NCBI GenBank assembly: GCA_036346275.1
Contig: CM070724.1
Span: 50,469,038-50,533,037, forward strand
Reading direction: 5' to 3'
Source: Otatea glauca
Taxonomy: Eukaryota; Streptophyta; Magnoliopsida; Poales; Poaceae
DNA: 64,000 bases
The stretch's first letter is position 1. Each line of letters begins with the position of its first letter. Under the pieces are notes generated by a model. That model saw only the letters and a list, made by a program, of their open reading frames with translations. It was not told the origin of the DNA and did not search any database. The position numbers were made by a program, and so were the translations under genes. Shown in pieces: positions 47,361-58,326 of this stretch.

Positions 47361-50300
47361 GAGTACATACTCCCACTTTCAATATACTACTTAAACGAAC
47401 ATGTTATACTTCTTTATCATTTTCGGTGTACTTAAATACTAATTCTAAGATACTCCAATACAACATGATTGAAAAAAATTTCATCAAAGCCTTTTATTTT
47501 TGCTATATATCCTTTTTCATACGTAAAAGGAGTATATACGTCATGGTTATCACGGCGCCCCGGCGAGGCGAGTCGCCTCCGGGTGTCTGGACGCCTAGGC
47601 GCCTGCCTAGGCGACAGTTAGGCGGCCAAACAAAATACAACAGAAAATATAGTAATATACTGAATTAATACCATATCTAGGTCGTTACAACTTACAAGTT
47701 ACAACAACCCTCATGATTACAACATCACATATCACTACAAAGCACACTTATTAATACTATTCCGGTGGTCTCCACCTCACGATGTCGCTTCCTTCATTTG
47801 CACGTGTGATCATCGCCGTCCATTGTCACTTACGAAAGTCGCTGAAGCGGTACCTCGAGCGCCGACTTCGCCAGACATCTTCTTCGCCGACGATCGCGGA
47901 TAACACCCGCTCGCAAAAGGTGCTTGACCCAAGCAATCGATGTGGAAATCGAGCCTTCACCACATTAAAATCTTCCCAAGTAGTCGCCTCGGTGGTATGC
48001 TCGACCACTTTATGAGCACTGCACTCTCGCGAATCTCCTTCTTAACTAATCTTCATCCAAAATCGCCCTGCTCAAGATTATTGCAGCCTGCACCAACCAA
48101 TTTTGGCAACTCAGAAAATACAGGAGCATAATTGGAAGTTGAGTCTGGTAAGAGAGAAATGTGTCGTCAGGTAAAAGTGAAAGGGAAAGGTGTGAGTATA
48201 AAAAGGGGCGTTGTAATCTCTAGAGAGATGAAAAAAGAATGACTTGAGTCACACGACACTCTTTCCCCATTATCTTCTCTGTTCTATTCTTCTTTTGTTC
48301 ATCTGCGATTCTTCTAGCTAGATACGTTCTGTTGATCTCACGTCTCTGGGACTGAACCGAGGCAAGGGGACGTGACATATGGTATCAGATTTGGGTTTCG
48401 ATCGGGCCTAGAGCTGTAAAATCCCAGAAGAAGGTTGGAGAACCAGATTCAATTTCGAATCTGTTGATCTCTGTGATTCCGGGATATCTGGTTGGCTCGA
48501 CTGCAGATCATCGCAACGGCGCCCCCAAAGCCTTCGATTCAGACCCTGTTCGTCCTCGATGCTATGGGAGAGACGTCAAGGCGAATGGATGAGAATCTAG
48601 ATGCAATCAATGAGTCTGCAGTTGTTGTTCGCTCGTGTGGGCACGATTGATACAACGCAGCAACAACTCTTGGCCCGGACGGACTTAACGGCTAAGGCGG
48701 TGGAGCAACAGGCGAAAGAGCAACAGCTGCTATCTAAACAAGTGGAGGTAACCGGGCAGGCGGTGGCGCGTATTCACGCCGATCGATTGCTGGAAGCGCA
48801 GCGGGTTGGGGAGAGTCCTGGTTTATGTCCAGGTAAAGCTCTTACCCCAATGGCACCAGATCCTCGGATGAGAGTTGTAGAGGACACCCCTCAATCTTCT
48901 TTCAATGTGCACACTAATTATTCAAAGGGGGGAACTCAAGATAATAGTGGAACATACTCAAAAACAACTCGGGATTTGGGTGGTTTTCTGAAGAACCCGT
49001 TGCTGAAACTGTCTTTTCCCAGATTTGATGGAGAGAACCCTCGAATTTGGAAAGAATGCATCGATTATTTCCACATTTTCAATATTCCAGCAGCGCTTTG
49101 GGTGATGACGGCAACAATGCACATGGAGGGCAATGCCGCGAGATGGCTACAGGTGTATAAAGTGAAGCATGAGCTAGGAAATTGGGAACAATTCATCTAT
49201 GATGTGGAACAGAAATTTGGAGCATTTGATCGCCGGCGATTGTTAAGTGAGCTATTGGAAGTACGACAATCGGGCACAGTGGAGGAATATAAAACACAGT
49301 TTGAGGAACTAATGTTTGACATTTCTATGCATAATCCATATTATGATGAAGAGCTGTTTGTGTCTCATTTTGTGAATGGGTTGAAACCCGAATTAAGGGA
49401 TAAGGTTCAAGCACAGATTCCCAATTCTGTCGATCAGGCTATTCTTTTGGCTCGAGTACAACAGAATATATATAACCGGGGCAAAGCATGGAAAACCAGA
49501 GCCACAAATACCACCAAAACTGACAATGTGCCAGGGGTGGGAAACTGGGGTCTGGAGAACTATGGCGAGCAAGGCAATTAAGGGATTATCGACGAACTCA
49601 TGGTTTGTGTTATCAATGTGGAGAAAAATATGATCCAGCACATCAGTTACATTGCAAGAAGAAGCTTCCAATGCAAGTACAAGCAATGACAGTTGATGAG
49701 CAAGGAGAACTTCTGTCTGATGAAACATTGGACACCTTGGAAACGACTGATACAAATAGTGAAGATATGGTGCAGGTATCCATTAATGCGTTGACCGGTA
49801 CAGAAGATACAGAAACGGTGAAGTTATTGGCCTTAGTGCAAAATCATGTGATGTTGGTGTTGATAGACTCCGGCAGTCGCATAGTTTCATTAACTTGAAT
49901 TTCTTACGAGAATTGGTCATCGGCCACAAAAAGCCAAAGCAATACAAGTTAAAGTAGCTAATGGGGAGATATTAGCTTGTGATAGTTGGGTACCCAAACT
50001 GGAGTGGTGGACTCAGGGATATACCTTTGAAACTGATCTGAAAGTTCTGGAATTAAGCGGATTTGATGCAGTGTTGGGTATGGATTGGCTGAAAACACAT
50101 AGTCCCATGTTGTGTAATTGGCAAGATAAAACCTTAGAGTTTAAGCATAAGGGAACACATATTTCTCTGCAAGGCATTCGGAATTCATCAGCCACTGAAG
50201 TACAACCTGTAACCGGTGAGCAACTTGACAAATGGAGAAAGAGTAGCAATATTTTGGCCTTGGCAGTATTGGAACAACAAACAGAGCAACAGGAGGAGAT

Positions 50301-52280
50301 AATCCCAACAGAGATCACAGCAGTGTTACAACAATTTGCCTCAGTATTCAGTGAACCGCAAGGATTACCTCCTACACGGTCTTATGATCATACTATATCC
50401 TTATTGCCGGGAGCGATTCCAGTCAATTGCAGGCCATATAGATATTCACCATTACACAAGAATGAGATTGAAAAGCAAGTTTCTGAAATGATGACTTCAG
50501 ACATCATTCAACCGAGTGTCAGCCCATTTGCATCTCCGGTTTTATTGGTCAAAAAAAAAGATGGATCCTAGCGATTTTGTGTCGACTATCGGCGACTCAA
50601 CGATTTGACGATCAAGAACAAATTTCCGATGCCGGTTATTGATGAATTATTGGATGAGTTGGCAGGCACAACATATTTTTCTAAACTCGATCTCAGGGCA
50701 GGTTATCACCAAATTAGAATGAATGAGGCAGATGAGTTCAAGACGGCGTTTAAAACCCACCAGGGCCATTATCAGTTCCGTGTCATGCCATTCGGCCTCA
50801 CTAATGCTCTAGCTACATTTCAGTGTGTGATGAATTCCATTTTGGCGCCATATTTGCGGAAATTTGTGTTGGTCTTCATTGATGACATTTTGGTGTACAG
50901 TCCGGATTTATCATCACATTGTCAGCATCTGGCATCCGTGCTTCGTACACTGAGAGATCATCAGCTTTTTGTGAAAAGAACTAAGTGCACTTTTGCTCAG
51001 AATCAATTGGAATACCTGGGTCACATAATTTCGAGTGAAGGAGTTAAGTCACACGACACTCTTTCCCCATTATCTTCTCTGTTTTGTTCTTCTTTTGTTC
51101 ATCTGCGATTCTTTTACATTTGGAATGGAATGTTTCGATATTGGAGCATTTCGGTGTACCGTTTTGGTCTTTCGCTATTTTTGCAAATTATATATGTATA
51201 TACAATAAATATATTGATACCTATCTCTACCGACACATATGCCTCAGATTAGAGCATGCATACTTGTGTAGCAGCGTACATTCATGTGCGTACCTAGGAA
51301 AATTGCATTTTGCAGCTGCTTTCTTGAACTGACGAGGCTCAAGTTACAAGAAATCATTTTTTTAATCCCAGCCAGCCCACATCCTTATCTCTTCTCAGTT
51401 CACATGTCTTCCCCTACATCCTCATTCTTCTTAGTTCTTACCTTCTCTCCCCATTCACCATTTTTTTCTCCGGCAACAACTAAAGCTTGTTCTACTCAAT
51501 ACCTCACATCCTCACCACTAATCTCTCCCCTTCTCCAGATCTGCTCGATGGCTGTTTCTACTCCATCGAGCAGCAAGAAAACTGGTCTGGTGCTTGCAAA
51601 AGCTGAATCTAAAGCATACTGTCCTCCATGTTGTCCACAATGATGCTTGGGAAAGCACAAGAATCTGCACATTGAAGCGCCCACCTCCGGTGGTCCGGCT
51701 TCACATCCTGACATCCCTGACCTCAACAAGTTGGCTGGAGACTCATCCATATCACTGTTGTCAAAAACGCCGGTCAGTGGAGGCGACGAAGTTGGCGAGG
51801 GAAGGGGCAGGCGGAGGCGGAGGGGGATTACCGGTCGGTGGAGGCGACGAAGATGGCGGGCCTGGCGTTGGAGCTCTCTTCCCTCTCCTCTCCACGCGCT
51901 AGTTTACCCGGCATCCTGTCCCTTCATCCCGTGACTCCCCTCCTCTTTTATTACCTGGCCTCCAACCAAACGTCCGCCACGATGCCTGGACTGGACACCT
52001 AGTTGCCCCGTCGTGCCGCCTAGATGTCCAGATGGCCGCCTGACGCTCTCCAATTGAGGCACCGGGTCTTGGCGTCCACCTCCGGCCGTCGGGACGCCTA
52101 GGTGACGCCGTGATAACAATGATATACACAAATTATGCTATAAAAGTGGACTTTGATAAATTTTTTCATGGAACTCACTTTGAAGTATCTTATAATCATT
52201 ATTAGAGTATTATCAAAAGGATAAAGAGGTATAACAACATCATTTAAGTGGTATATGAGAAGTGGGAGTACGTTCTCCCA

Positions 52281-52283
<3 letters not shown>
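47361..52283. mobile_element. ~4.9-kb element with ~190-bp inverted ends
   Basis: Bases 47361-47552 and about 52110-52283 are inverted copies, sharing tactcccactt, gttataNNtctttatc, tttatcaaag-like blocks and gttatcacggcg. Just inside both ends are GC-rich cgcctaggcg-type palindromes (47553-47630 and 52020-52110). The interior contains a truncated Ty3/gypsy retrotransposon, a minus-strand fragment (47826-48008) resembling the C-terminal end of a gypsy polyprotein (EATTWEDFNVVKARFP), and unassigned sequence at 51120-52000. No transposase is seen, so it would be non-autonomous. The superfamily is unknown and no target duplication was found. Confidence 0.6.
48378..51116 (+). pseudogene. Truncated Ty3/gypsy gag-pol
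   Basis: The 5' LTR ends at 48377 (cgtgaca) and is followed by a primer-binding site, tggtatcaga (48380-48389). A gag frame (48601-49581) has LKLSFPRFDGENPRIWKECI. Next come the zinc knuckle CYQCGEKYDPAHQLHC (about 49610-49660), protease LIDSGS (about 49865) and reverse transcriptase with PYRYSPLHKNEIEKQV, YFSKLDLRAGYHQIR, FRVMPFGLTNA and the catalytic FIDDIL (about 50880). Frame breaks occur after gag, and a stop TAG lies at 50570-50572. RT ends at about 51045, where sequence jumps directly into 67 bp matching the 5' LTR (48246-48312). RNase H, integrase and most of the 3' LTR are therefore missing. The LTR start was not located. Confidence 0.85.

Positions 52284-52286
<3 letters not shown>

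Positions 52287-52358
<72 letters not shown>
52287..52358. repeat. (TA)n microsatellite
   Basis: Uninterrupted TA run of about 36 units, immediately outside the right inverted end of the 47.4-kb element. Confidence 0.95.
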
Positions 52359-52359
<1 letters not shown>

Positions 52360-52360
<1 letters not shown>

Positions 52361-53400
52361 TACTCTCTACTCCAGCTTAGCACAAACCGACCGAGCCATG
52401 TATCCTAGTACTCAGCGCAACGGGACTATCCTAGTTGACTATCAGCTACGTGGCAAACCGACTAGTAAATGAGTTTCCTTGTTTGTACATAAATATTTTT
52501 TTCTTTGTTTTAGCTATAACTTTTTATTGGCAGCTCCGATTCACCAAAGGTTTTCACCAGTAGCTTACTGACGACGAGAGGAACAGAATTATATAAGTCT
52601 CGCTAATAAACAATCATTTTGCAGTCCGGTGATAGATTTTACTATCTGTATATATAGATTTTACTATCATGCAACGGGTTCAACAACCTGTGTAGTCTGT
52701 GTTTACTGCATTGCTTTTCGGTGATAGATTTTACTATCTGTATATATAGATTTTACTATTTGTATATATTTATCTATCCAACACTGCTCCCAAAAATGCC
52801 TATTGGGTATCCACAATAGGAAGCTATGGAAAACACCAGCTGCGTCCCCATCCTGTATCTGACGAGCTTGAACTCTCCCAACAACCATCATTAGTATATG
52901 CAGCGAATTCATTCCTTTAAGCTCTAAAACATAAGCTTATTTTGGGTTTTGTTTGGCTTCACCAGAGAAGGTTGTTGATGTGCTACCGCTGCCGGTTTAA
53001 GCTAGTAGTAATTTGGTTTTGGTAGCAAGAAAGGCTGGAGATTCCTGGGAATCGTTGTCGCCGTAGCGGAAGGATCCCCAGAGTTCTATATTTTTAGTGT
53101 CAAATATATTTCAATCTATATTTTACTGTCAAATGTACTCCAATTTACTGGTTACATCTTTGGATTTTACTGCCGAACCTCACCGTGGCGCATTATAGAC
53201 ATGTGATAGATTTACTTCAAAGTTACTAACAAATGCATTCCAATTTACTAGGCGTGTTGTTAGATATTACTGTCATGCCGGCAACACGGTCATAACGTGC
53301 CACAGTGAAGTTCGATAGTAAAATATAAAGATATGACAGGTAAATTGGAGTACATCATCTGGTAGTAAAATTGTAATCGGTCCAGTAAAGATCTAAAATC
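52360..53400 (+). repeat. Dispersed repeat sharing MULE-type subterminal sequence
   Basis: Bases 52490-52610 match the reverse complement of 580-690, and tcaccagtagcttactgacg also recurs inside the MULE near 3110 and 3548. Bases 53165-53300 match 340-470. A 41-bp segment containing gatagattttactatctgta is repeated at 52627 and 52719. No coding sequence. It is most likely an internally deleted member of the MULE-related family, with uncertain borders. Confidence 0.55.
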
Positions 53401-54079
53401 TAAAGCCGCTTCCAGTAAAGATGTAATTGGCCCAGTAAGCGCTACTTCTAATTCTAAGATACACGCTAATTCTAATTCTAATTCTAAGATACATGCTTCT
53501 AGTGTGCAATTTGTTGTTATGTCTATCCCTCGTCGGGTCGTATATACAAGCTAGCTAGTGCACAGTCAGTCCTCGAGATGGATGGATGGATGCGTGCATG
53601 CATGTACACACATAGCAGCAATGGCGACAGTCCATATCGCGTAGGCGTTTTGAGACCAAAGAGATCTCTAAATTATAAAACTGTATGTACTATTATCTTC
53701 TATGGACAACAAGTAAATGCCAAACCTTAATTCTGCACATTGATGTGCTCGTGGATGCACACCCAAAACATGTATGTCACTTTCACTTGCCTTCACATAG
53801 CAGTGTTACATCATTATAATGCAAACGCTGCGACAACTAGCAAGTGAATACTAAGTTTGAACTTTTAGGAGATCAGGAGTAAAAATAAGGGGAAAAGGTA
53901 CTCTTAAGATGAAGGATAAGGGTAGTAAAAACATCAAATTATAACCGTCCTCAGACTAGAACAATCGTGTACCTTGCACTAGTCCAAACTTGTTGATAGA
54001 GAAGTATTAATATTTTAGAGCCGACTATCAGGAAAGGAAAACAAAACCAGCAACACTTCATTTTCGTCCTGTAACTAAG
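53401..54079. other. Intergenic spacer
   Basis: Contains a (GATG)n/(GCAT)n patch at 53577-53602. No gene or clear element. Confidence 0.4.
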
Positions 54080-54307
54080 GGCCTGTTTGTTTTAGCTTTT
54101 GATTATGGATTCTGACCTCAAAAGCAGAATAAAAAACAAACAGCCCGATTCTAGAATCCGATTCTCACAATCCAGCCCACCCATATAACTAGAATCCACA
54201 ATCCACTTCATATGCGCTTTTGGATTCCAGCTTTTGGAGAATTAGCTTCTCTACAATCACAATCCAGAATCAGCTTTTAGAGAATCCAAAGCAAAAACAA
54301 ACAGGCC
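54080..54307. mobile_element. MITE (228 bp) with 20-bp inverted ends
   Basis: The left end ggcctgtttgttttagcttt and the right end, read inward as ggcctgtttgtttttgcttt, are inverted copies. CTAAG flanks both sides (54075-54079 and 54308-54312), a possible short target duplication. The interior is rich in gattct/agaatc palindromes and non-coding. A half-copy sits in the RPN12 promoter region. Confidence 0.8.
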
Positions 54308-54312
54308 CTAAG

Positions 54313-55312
54313 AGTTACACTAAACACAAGATGTAGTCTACAGTTCAGAAAAGCATCGAAAAATTAAGACCTCCTTTTAGCATCTCAATAGACAAAGATA
54401 TCAAAATACATAGGGTTTGTGCAATTTCCCTCTACAAATAGAAAACAAGGGCAGCTCAAATTATTTTGACATATTCTAAAAAGAGTTTTAAAAATAAATA
54501 AAGGGCAGCAACACAGTCCAATTAATCTTCACACTCTCACACTGCTCTCCTAGTCACCAAAGTTTCGATTTGTCCACATAAAGAAATTCATCCTACATTG
54601 TCTTTCTAACACGCTAGCAAAGCAAAAGGTCAAATTTAGACTCTCTAATTCCTCTATGCAGTACATCGTCACTGTCCAGACAGTTAATCTACAAAGTCCT
54701 CGATCTCTCAAAGGGGCACTAGTTCCATCTTTCTCTTCTCTACAAATTCACCACGAGTTCCATTATTGCAACCTCAATACTTTAAAAGGAATTTCATAGA
54801 GTAGGACTTCATTTCACTGACATAATTGGACATGCATTCACTTCCTGCGAATCTACCATCAGACATAACACAAAACATGATAGAATTACTTACCTAAATT
54901 GGACAGCGGTCTATTGCCAACTCATAACTCAACCAAAATCTAATTAATTCAACCAATCTAGTTGGTAATTTCATTACAATCCATGATTGGCATCACAACT
55001 TAAAAATCCATTCCAAAATTTCAATATAACATCTTCTGGATTTTCAAGGAAACGTTAAAGCGAAGGATCCAATTGCCCAACAGATCCATGATTTTGAACA
55101 TTGTGCATCCAATGAAAGTAGCACAGCACAGACGAAAAAAACACGGAGAGGGGGGGGGGGGGAGGCATACGAGGGATTAGGGATTCTCATCACCTTGGGC
55201 GCCTTTTAGTAGTTAAGGATTTTCATCACCTTGGCAGCCAATGGGGGTGGATTCCATGCAACCCACGACAGTGGAGAGCTACTTCTTGGAGAAGTTCTTT
55301 CAGGAAAGAAAC
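54313..55312. other. Spacer and probable 3' flank of the small-protein gene
   Basis: AT-rich. A short local duplication (ttctcatcaccttgg at about 55183 and ttttcatcaccttgg at about 55219) and a G11 run at about 55152 are the only features seen. Bases 55205-55312 would be 3' UTR of the next gene. Confidence 0.35.
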
Positions 55313-58090
55313 TCATTGCTTCAGCGGCAGCATGAAGTAACCATTTGACAGAATACGCAATGGTCCTACCTTTTTTATAAGTTTCCTGATATTTTTCTAA
55401 GAGGAATTACACTGTGCCACAATATTTTGTACATTTTGCAGAAATACCCATGTTTTGCATATCTTCTTGCTTAAGATGGGTTTCTTTGTTGAAAAATTTC
55501 ACTCCCAAAATCGTTTGTTTAATTGATATTCTAGAAAGGTTTATGATTTAAAAATTGTAAATGTTATATATATAAAACATTAGGTTTGTGATTACGAAAG
55601 AACAAATTCGGATATCACTTCAATTGAAAAAATTTAAATAACAGTTCTGTAATGACATGATTCCAGCATACTAATTCCTAGCAGTTCTAGCTAAAAGTCT
55701 GTCTGAACTTTTGGATCACATAGGCATTTCTATAGCAGTATAGCATACCCTCTGCTTCACAATATATGTCCAGTTTACTGGGAATAGTCGCTTCACAATA
55801 TTTGTTCAATGATGGATCCATAGTGTAGTTACTGTATGTTTTTTTCCATGTTTACCCATTCTTTTAAAGATATTTGGGAGAGGATTGGGTGGTAGAGTAT
55901 TTCATTCACCAGGGGTATCTTCAGTCCATTATATTAACTCTTTTCTCGGTTTTGTTTCTCCTTGGTCTATCGTCTATGGCTCTAGGTGCATAGGGTGGCT
56001 GGATACTGAAAATTGGAAGGAGAACAATTCCGGGCACAAATCTGATCGAAACCTCTCTTAAACTAGCGGTATCTATGTAAGCTCCAATCTTAGCTGTTGG
56101 ATCAGCTTTTGATGGTGCAGATCAAGGCAGATAGATTGCTCATGCCATTAGAAGGTGGAAGGGCCAAGTAGTAATAAATACAAAATAACCCAAGCGATCT
56201 TTTGAAACATGCTGAAGCTTTCATCATTTGATCTTAGCCATCCAAATCTGACCCTGTGGTCAGCATCGCAGTTCTCATTTACCTATTTTAAGGATAGTTC
56301 TAATTCTATTAGTTCCGTATAACTAAAGGAGTTCTACCATCTTAATAATACAGCAAGGCAATTTAGAGGACTGAAAAGATTGGGCATAAAAAAAATCAAG
56401 ACTTCAAGAGAAGGGGGCAAATACAGCATATGTCCACACAATATTGCAAGCAGAGTATACCTGAAAAGATGGACTCCACGACTACATCCACCCGTGTAAA
56501 TTCATCTGTCTCGAGGATATCCAAACTCCCATAATACGGAATCTTTCTACCCTATGACAAATTTAAGTGCACTTGTCAGTACCTTACCTTGTACCAATAG
56601 GCATGGGAAGACAATGATAAAATCAGATGACAAGAAAATATTGTAATAAGTGAGCAATGAACAGCATCCTCCATCCACAGAAAGGCAGTTGGGAATTTAC
56701 CAGGCAAATGGATGTTATGGAATTGATCAACGTTGTCCCCTTTGCTGAACTTGGTTCTCTACATGAACAAAATAAACCATCACATTACACATGTAAACAT
56801 CTCATAGATGATAGTAGCAATTAACAATCAACAACATTGCCAGAAAGGCATGACCCTACCATGCGAAACGGATTCCGCGGCGTTCATCAGGGTAAAGTCA
56901 AAAGACACCAACTTTGCTTGCCCCAAGTCTCTACAGGGAACAAAAGTTTATCATCTTATGCAATTAGACAATGTAGGAATAGTGCAGGCACATGCAGATA
57001 CCAGAAAGCTGCAAGAAGGCAGCATCATTGCCTATACAATGCACAATCAAGTAAACCAAGACAGAATCTCAAAAAATCAAACATGGGCGAAACAAAATCT
57101 GAGAATTCTCCTGCAAACAAGGACTTGACAAGACTAATAAAAAAATCATGAAAGATGAAACAACACATGCAAAGTGAAAGAAATTGCCACTGTGCACAAT
57201 GCAAATTTCGCCTGAGGTGAATGGTGCGTGAAAAAAAAATGCAAATCATCAGCAGCAATGTCCGCAGCTAGATGGGATTTTGCTCCGAGAGTACGAAACA
57301 CAGAACGGGATAAAAACCGCAAAAAAAGGATCAAAACAGATGGAGCAGAAAAAACATTGAGAAATTAAGTTCTGCCATGTAAGCAAAGGGGTGGGGGGAA
57401 CCAAAAAAGGTCCCTTCGGAAGGAAAAAAAAACACTTAGGTAGAAAATTGAAATAGACAGAGCAAAAATTACGGAAATTGGCATCATTTCCCCCCAAAAA
57501 AGGATCAGATAACTAGAGATGAAACAAAATAACCTCAATAGAATGCAGGAAAATCAACCGCGTTACCTTCCAAATGAAAACCCCGTAGACGCTAGAACCA
57601 CACACAGAAAGCAAGTCGTATAAATCCAACAGATTAACCAATGGCCAAAAAAGGTTACCATTAAAAAAACAGCATTGCCTCAGAGAGAGAGAGAGAGAGG
57701 ACAACCCTAAAAATTGGAAGAAATCAGCAGCATTGCTCTCCAAAGTCCAAAGCCAAGAAGAACATAGATGGGAATTTACCCAGGGAATAGAACTAAACAA
57801 ACACCACAACCTAGATGGGACACAAAACAAACACGCACACCACCAGCATTACACTCTCCATCCAAACCGATAATCAAGAACCCGAGATGAGGATGAAAGG
57901 CTACCTGAGAGAATGAAGAAACCAAAGAAACGCCCGGGGAACAGAGAACTCAAGGAAAAGAAATTGGGGAACAAATGAATGGTGTGGGGGAAGAGATGAA
58001 TCAGAGGAGGAGGACGAAGCTATGGCCGCAGCGCCCCCTGCTCCTGCCGCTGCAGCACACAGGGAGAGAGAGCGAGAGGGAGAGGGGAGG
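55313..58090 (-). CDS. Unrecognised gene encoding a small protein (~75 codons)
   Basis: I do not recognise this protein. On the minus strand, a CT-rich non-coding first exon (about 58090-57905, donor CAG|GTAGCC) has no ATG. The coding exons proposed are 56887-56860, 56756-56701, 56551-56461 and 55365-55313 (stop TGA). The start is in MNAAESVSH, the longest exon reads GRKIPYYGSLDILETDEFTR and continues VDVVVESIFS, and the end reads GYFMLPLKQ. Each intron has GT/AG borders and the four phases fit without a stop, which is unlikely for random exons though not decisive. The acceptor of the second coding exon has two AGs in a row and only the inner one keeps the frame. No signal peptide or membrane segment is evident. 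A TAAAATAAA-like box lies upstream near 58130. It could be a small conserved protein, a truncated duplicate or a non-coding transcript. Confidence 0.4.
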
Positions 58091-58326
58091 AGGGTGTCAG
58101 ATGGAAAAGGCGAAAAGCTGATGGTGTTTGTTTATTTTAGACTACGAATTCATCCCTTTATTTTAGCCCCTTGTACTTGTAGAATTGGTCCTATTTCTTA
58201 CTACGAAAATATCTTAAGGTGACACTTTTGTACTCTCTACAGTGGAAGGAGTCGCTCGCATGTCGGGACTCGAATATATAAATTCGAATCCTTTGTATAT
58301 ATCGCACTAGTTTAGGATCACGTTAG
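58091..58326 (-). promoter_or_regulatory. 5' flank of the small-protein gene
   Basis: Holds an AT-rich TATA-like stretch (taaaataaac on the minus strand near 58127-58138). It is followed by single-copy-looking sequence up to the LTR border. Confidence 0.3.
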
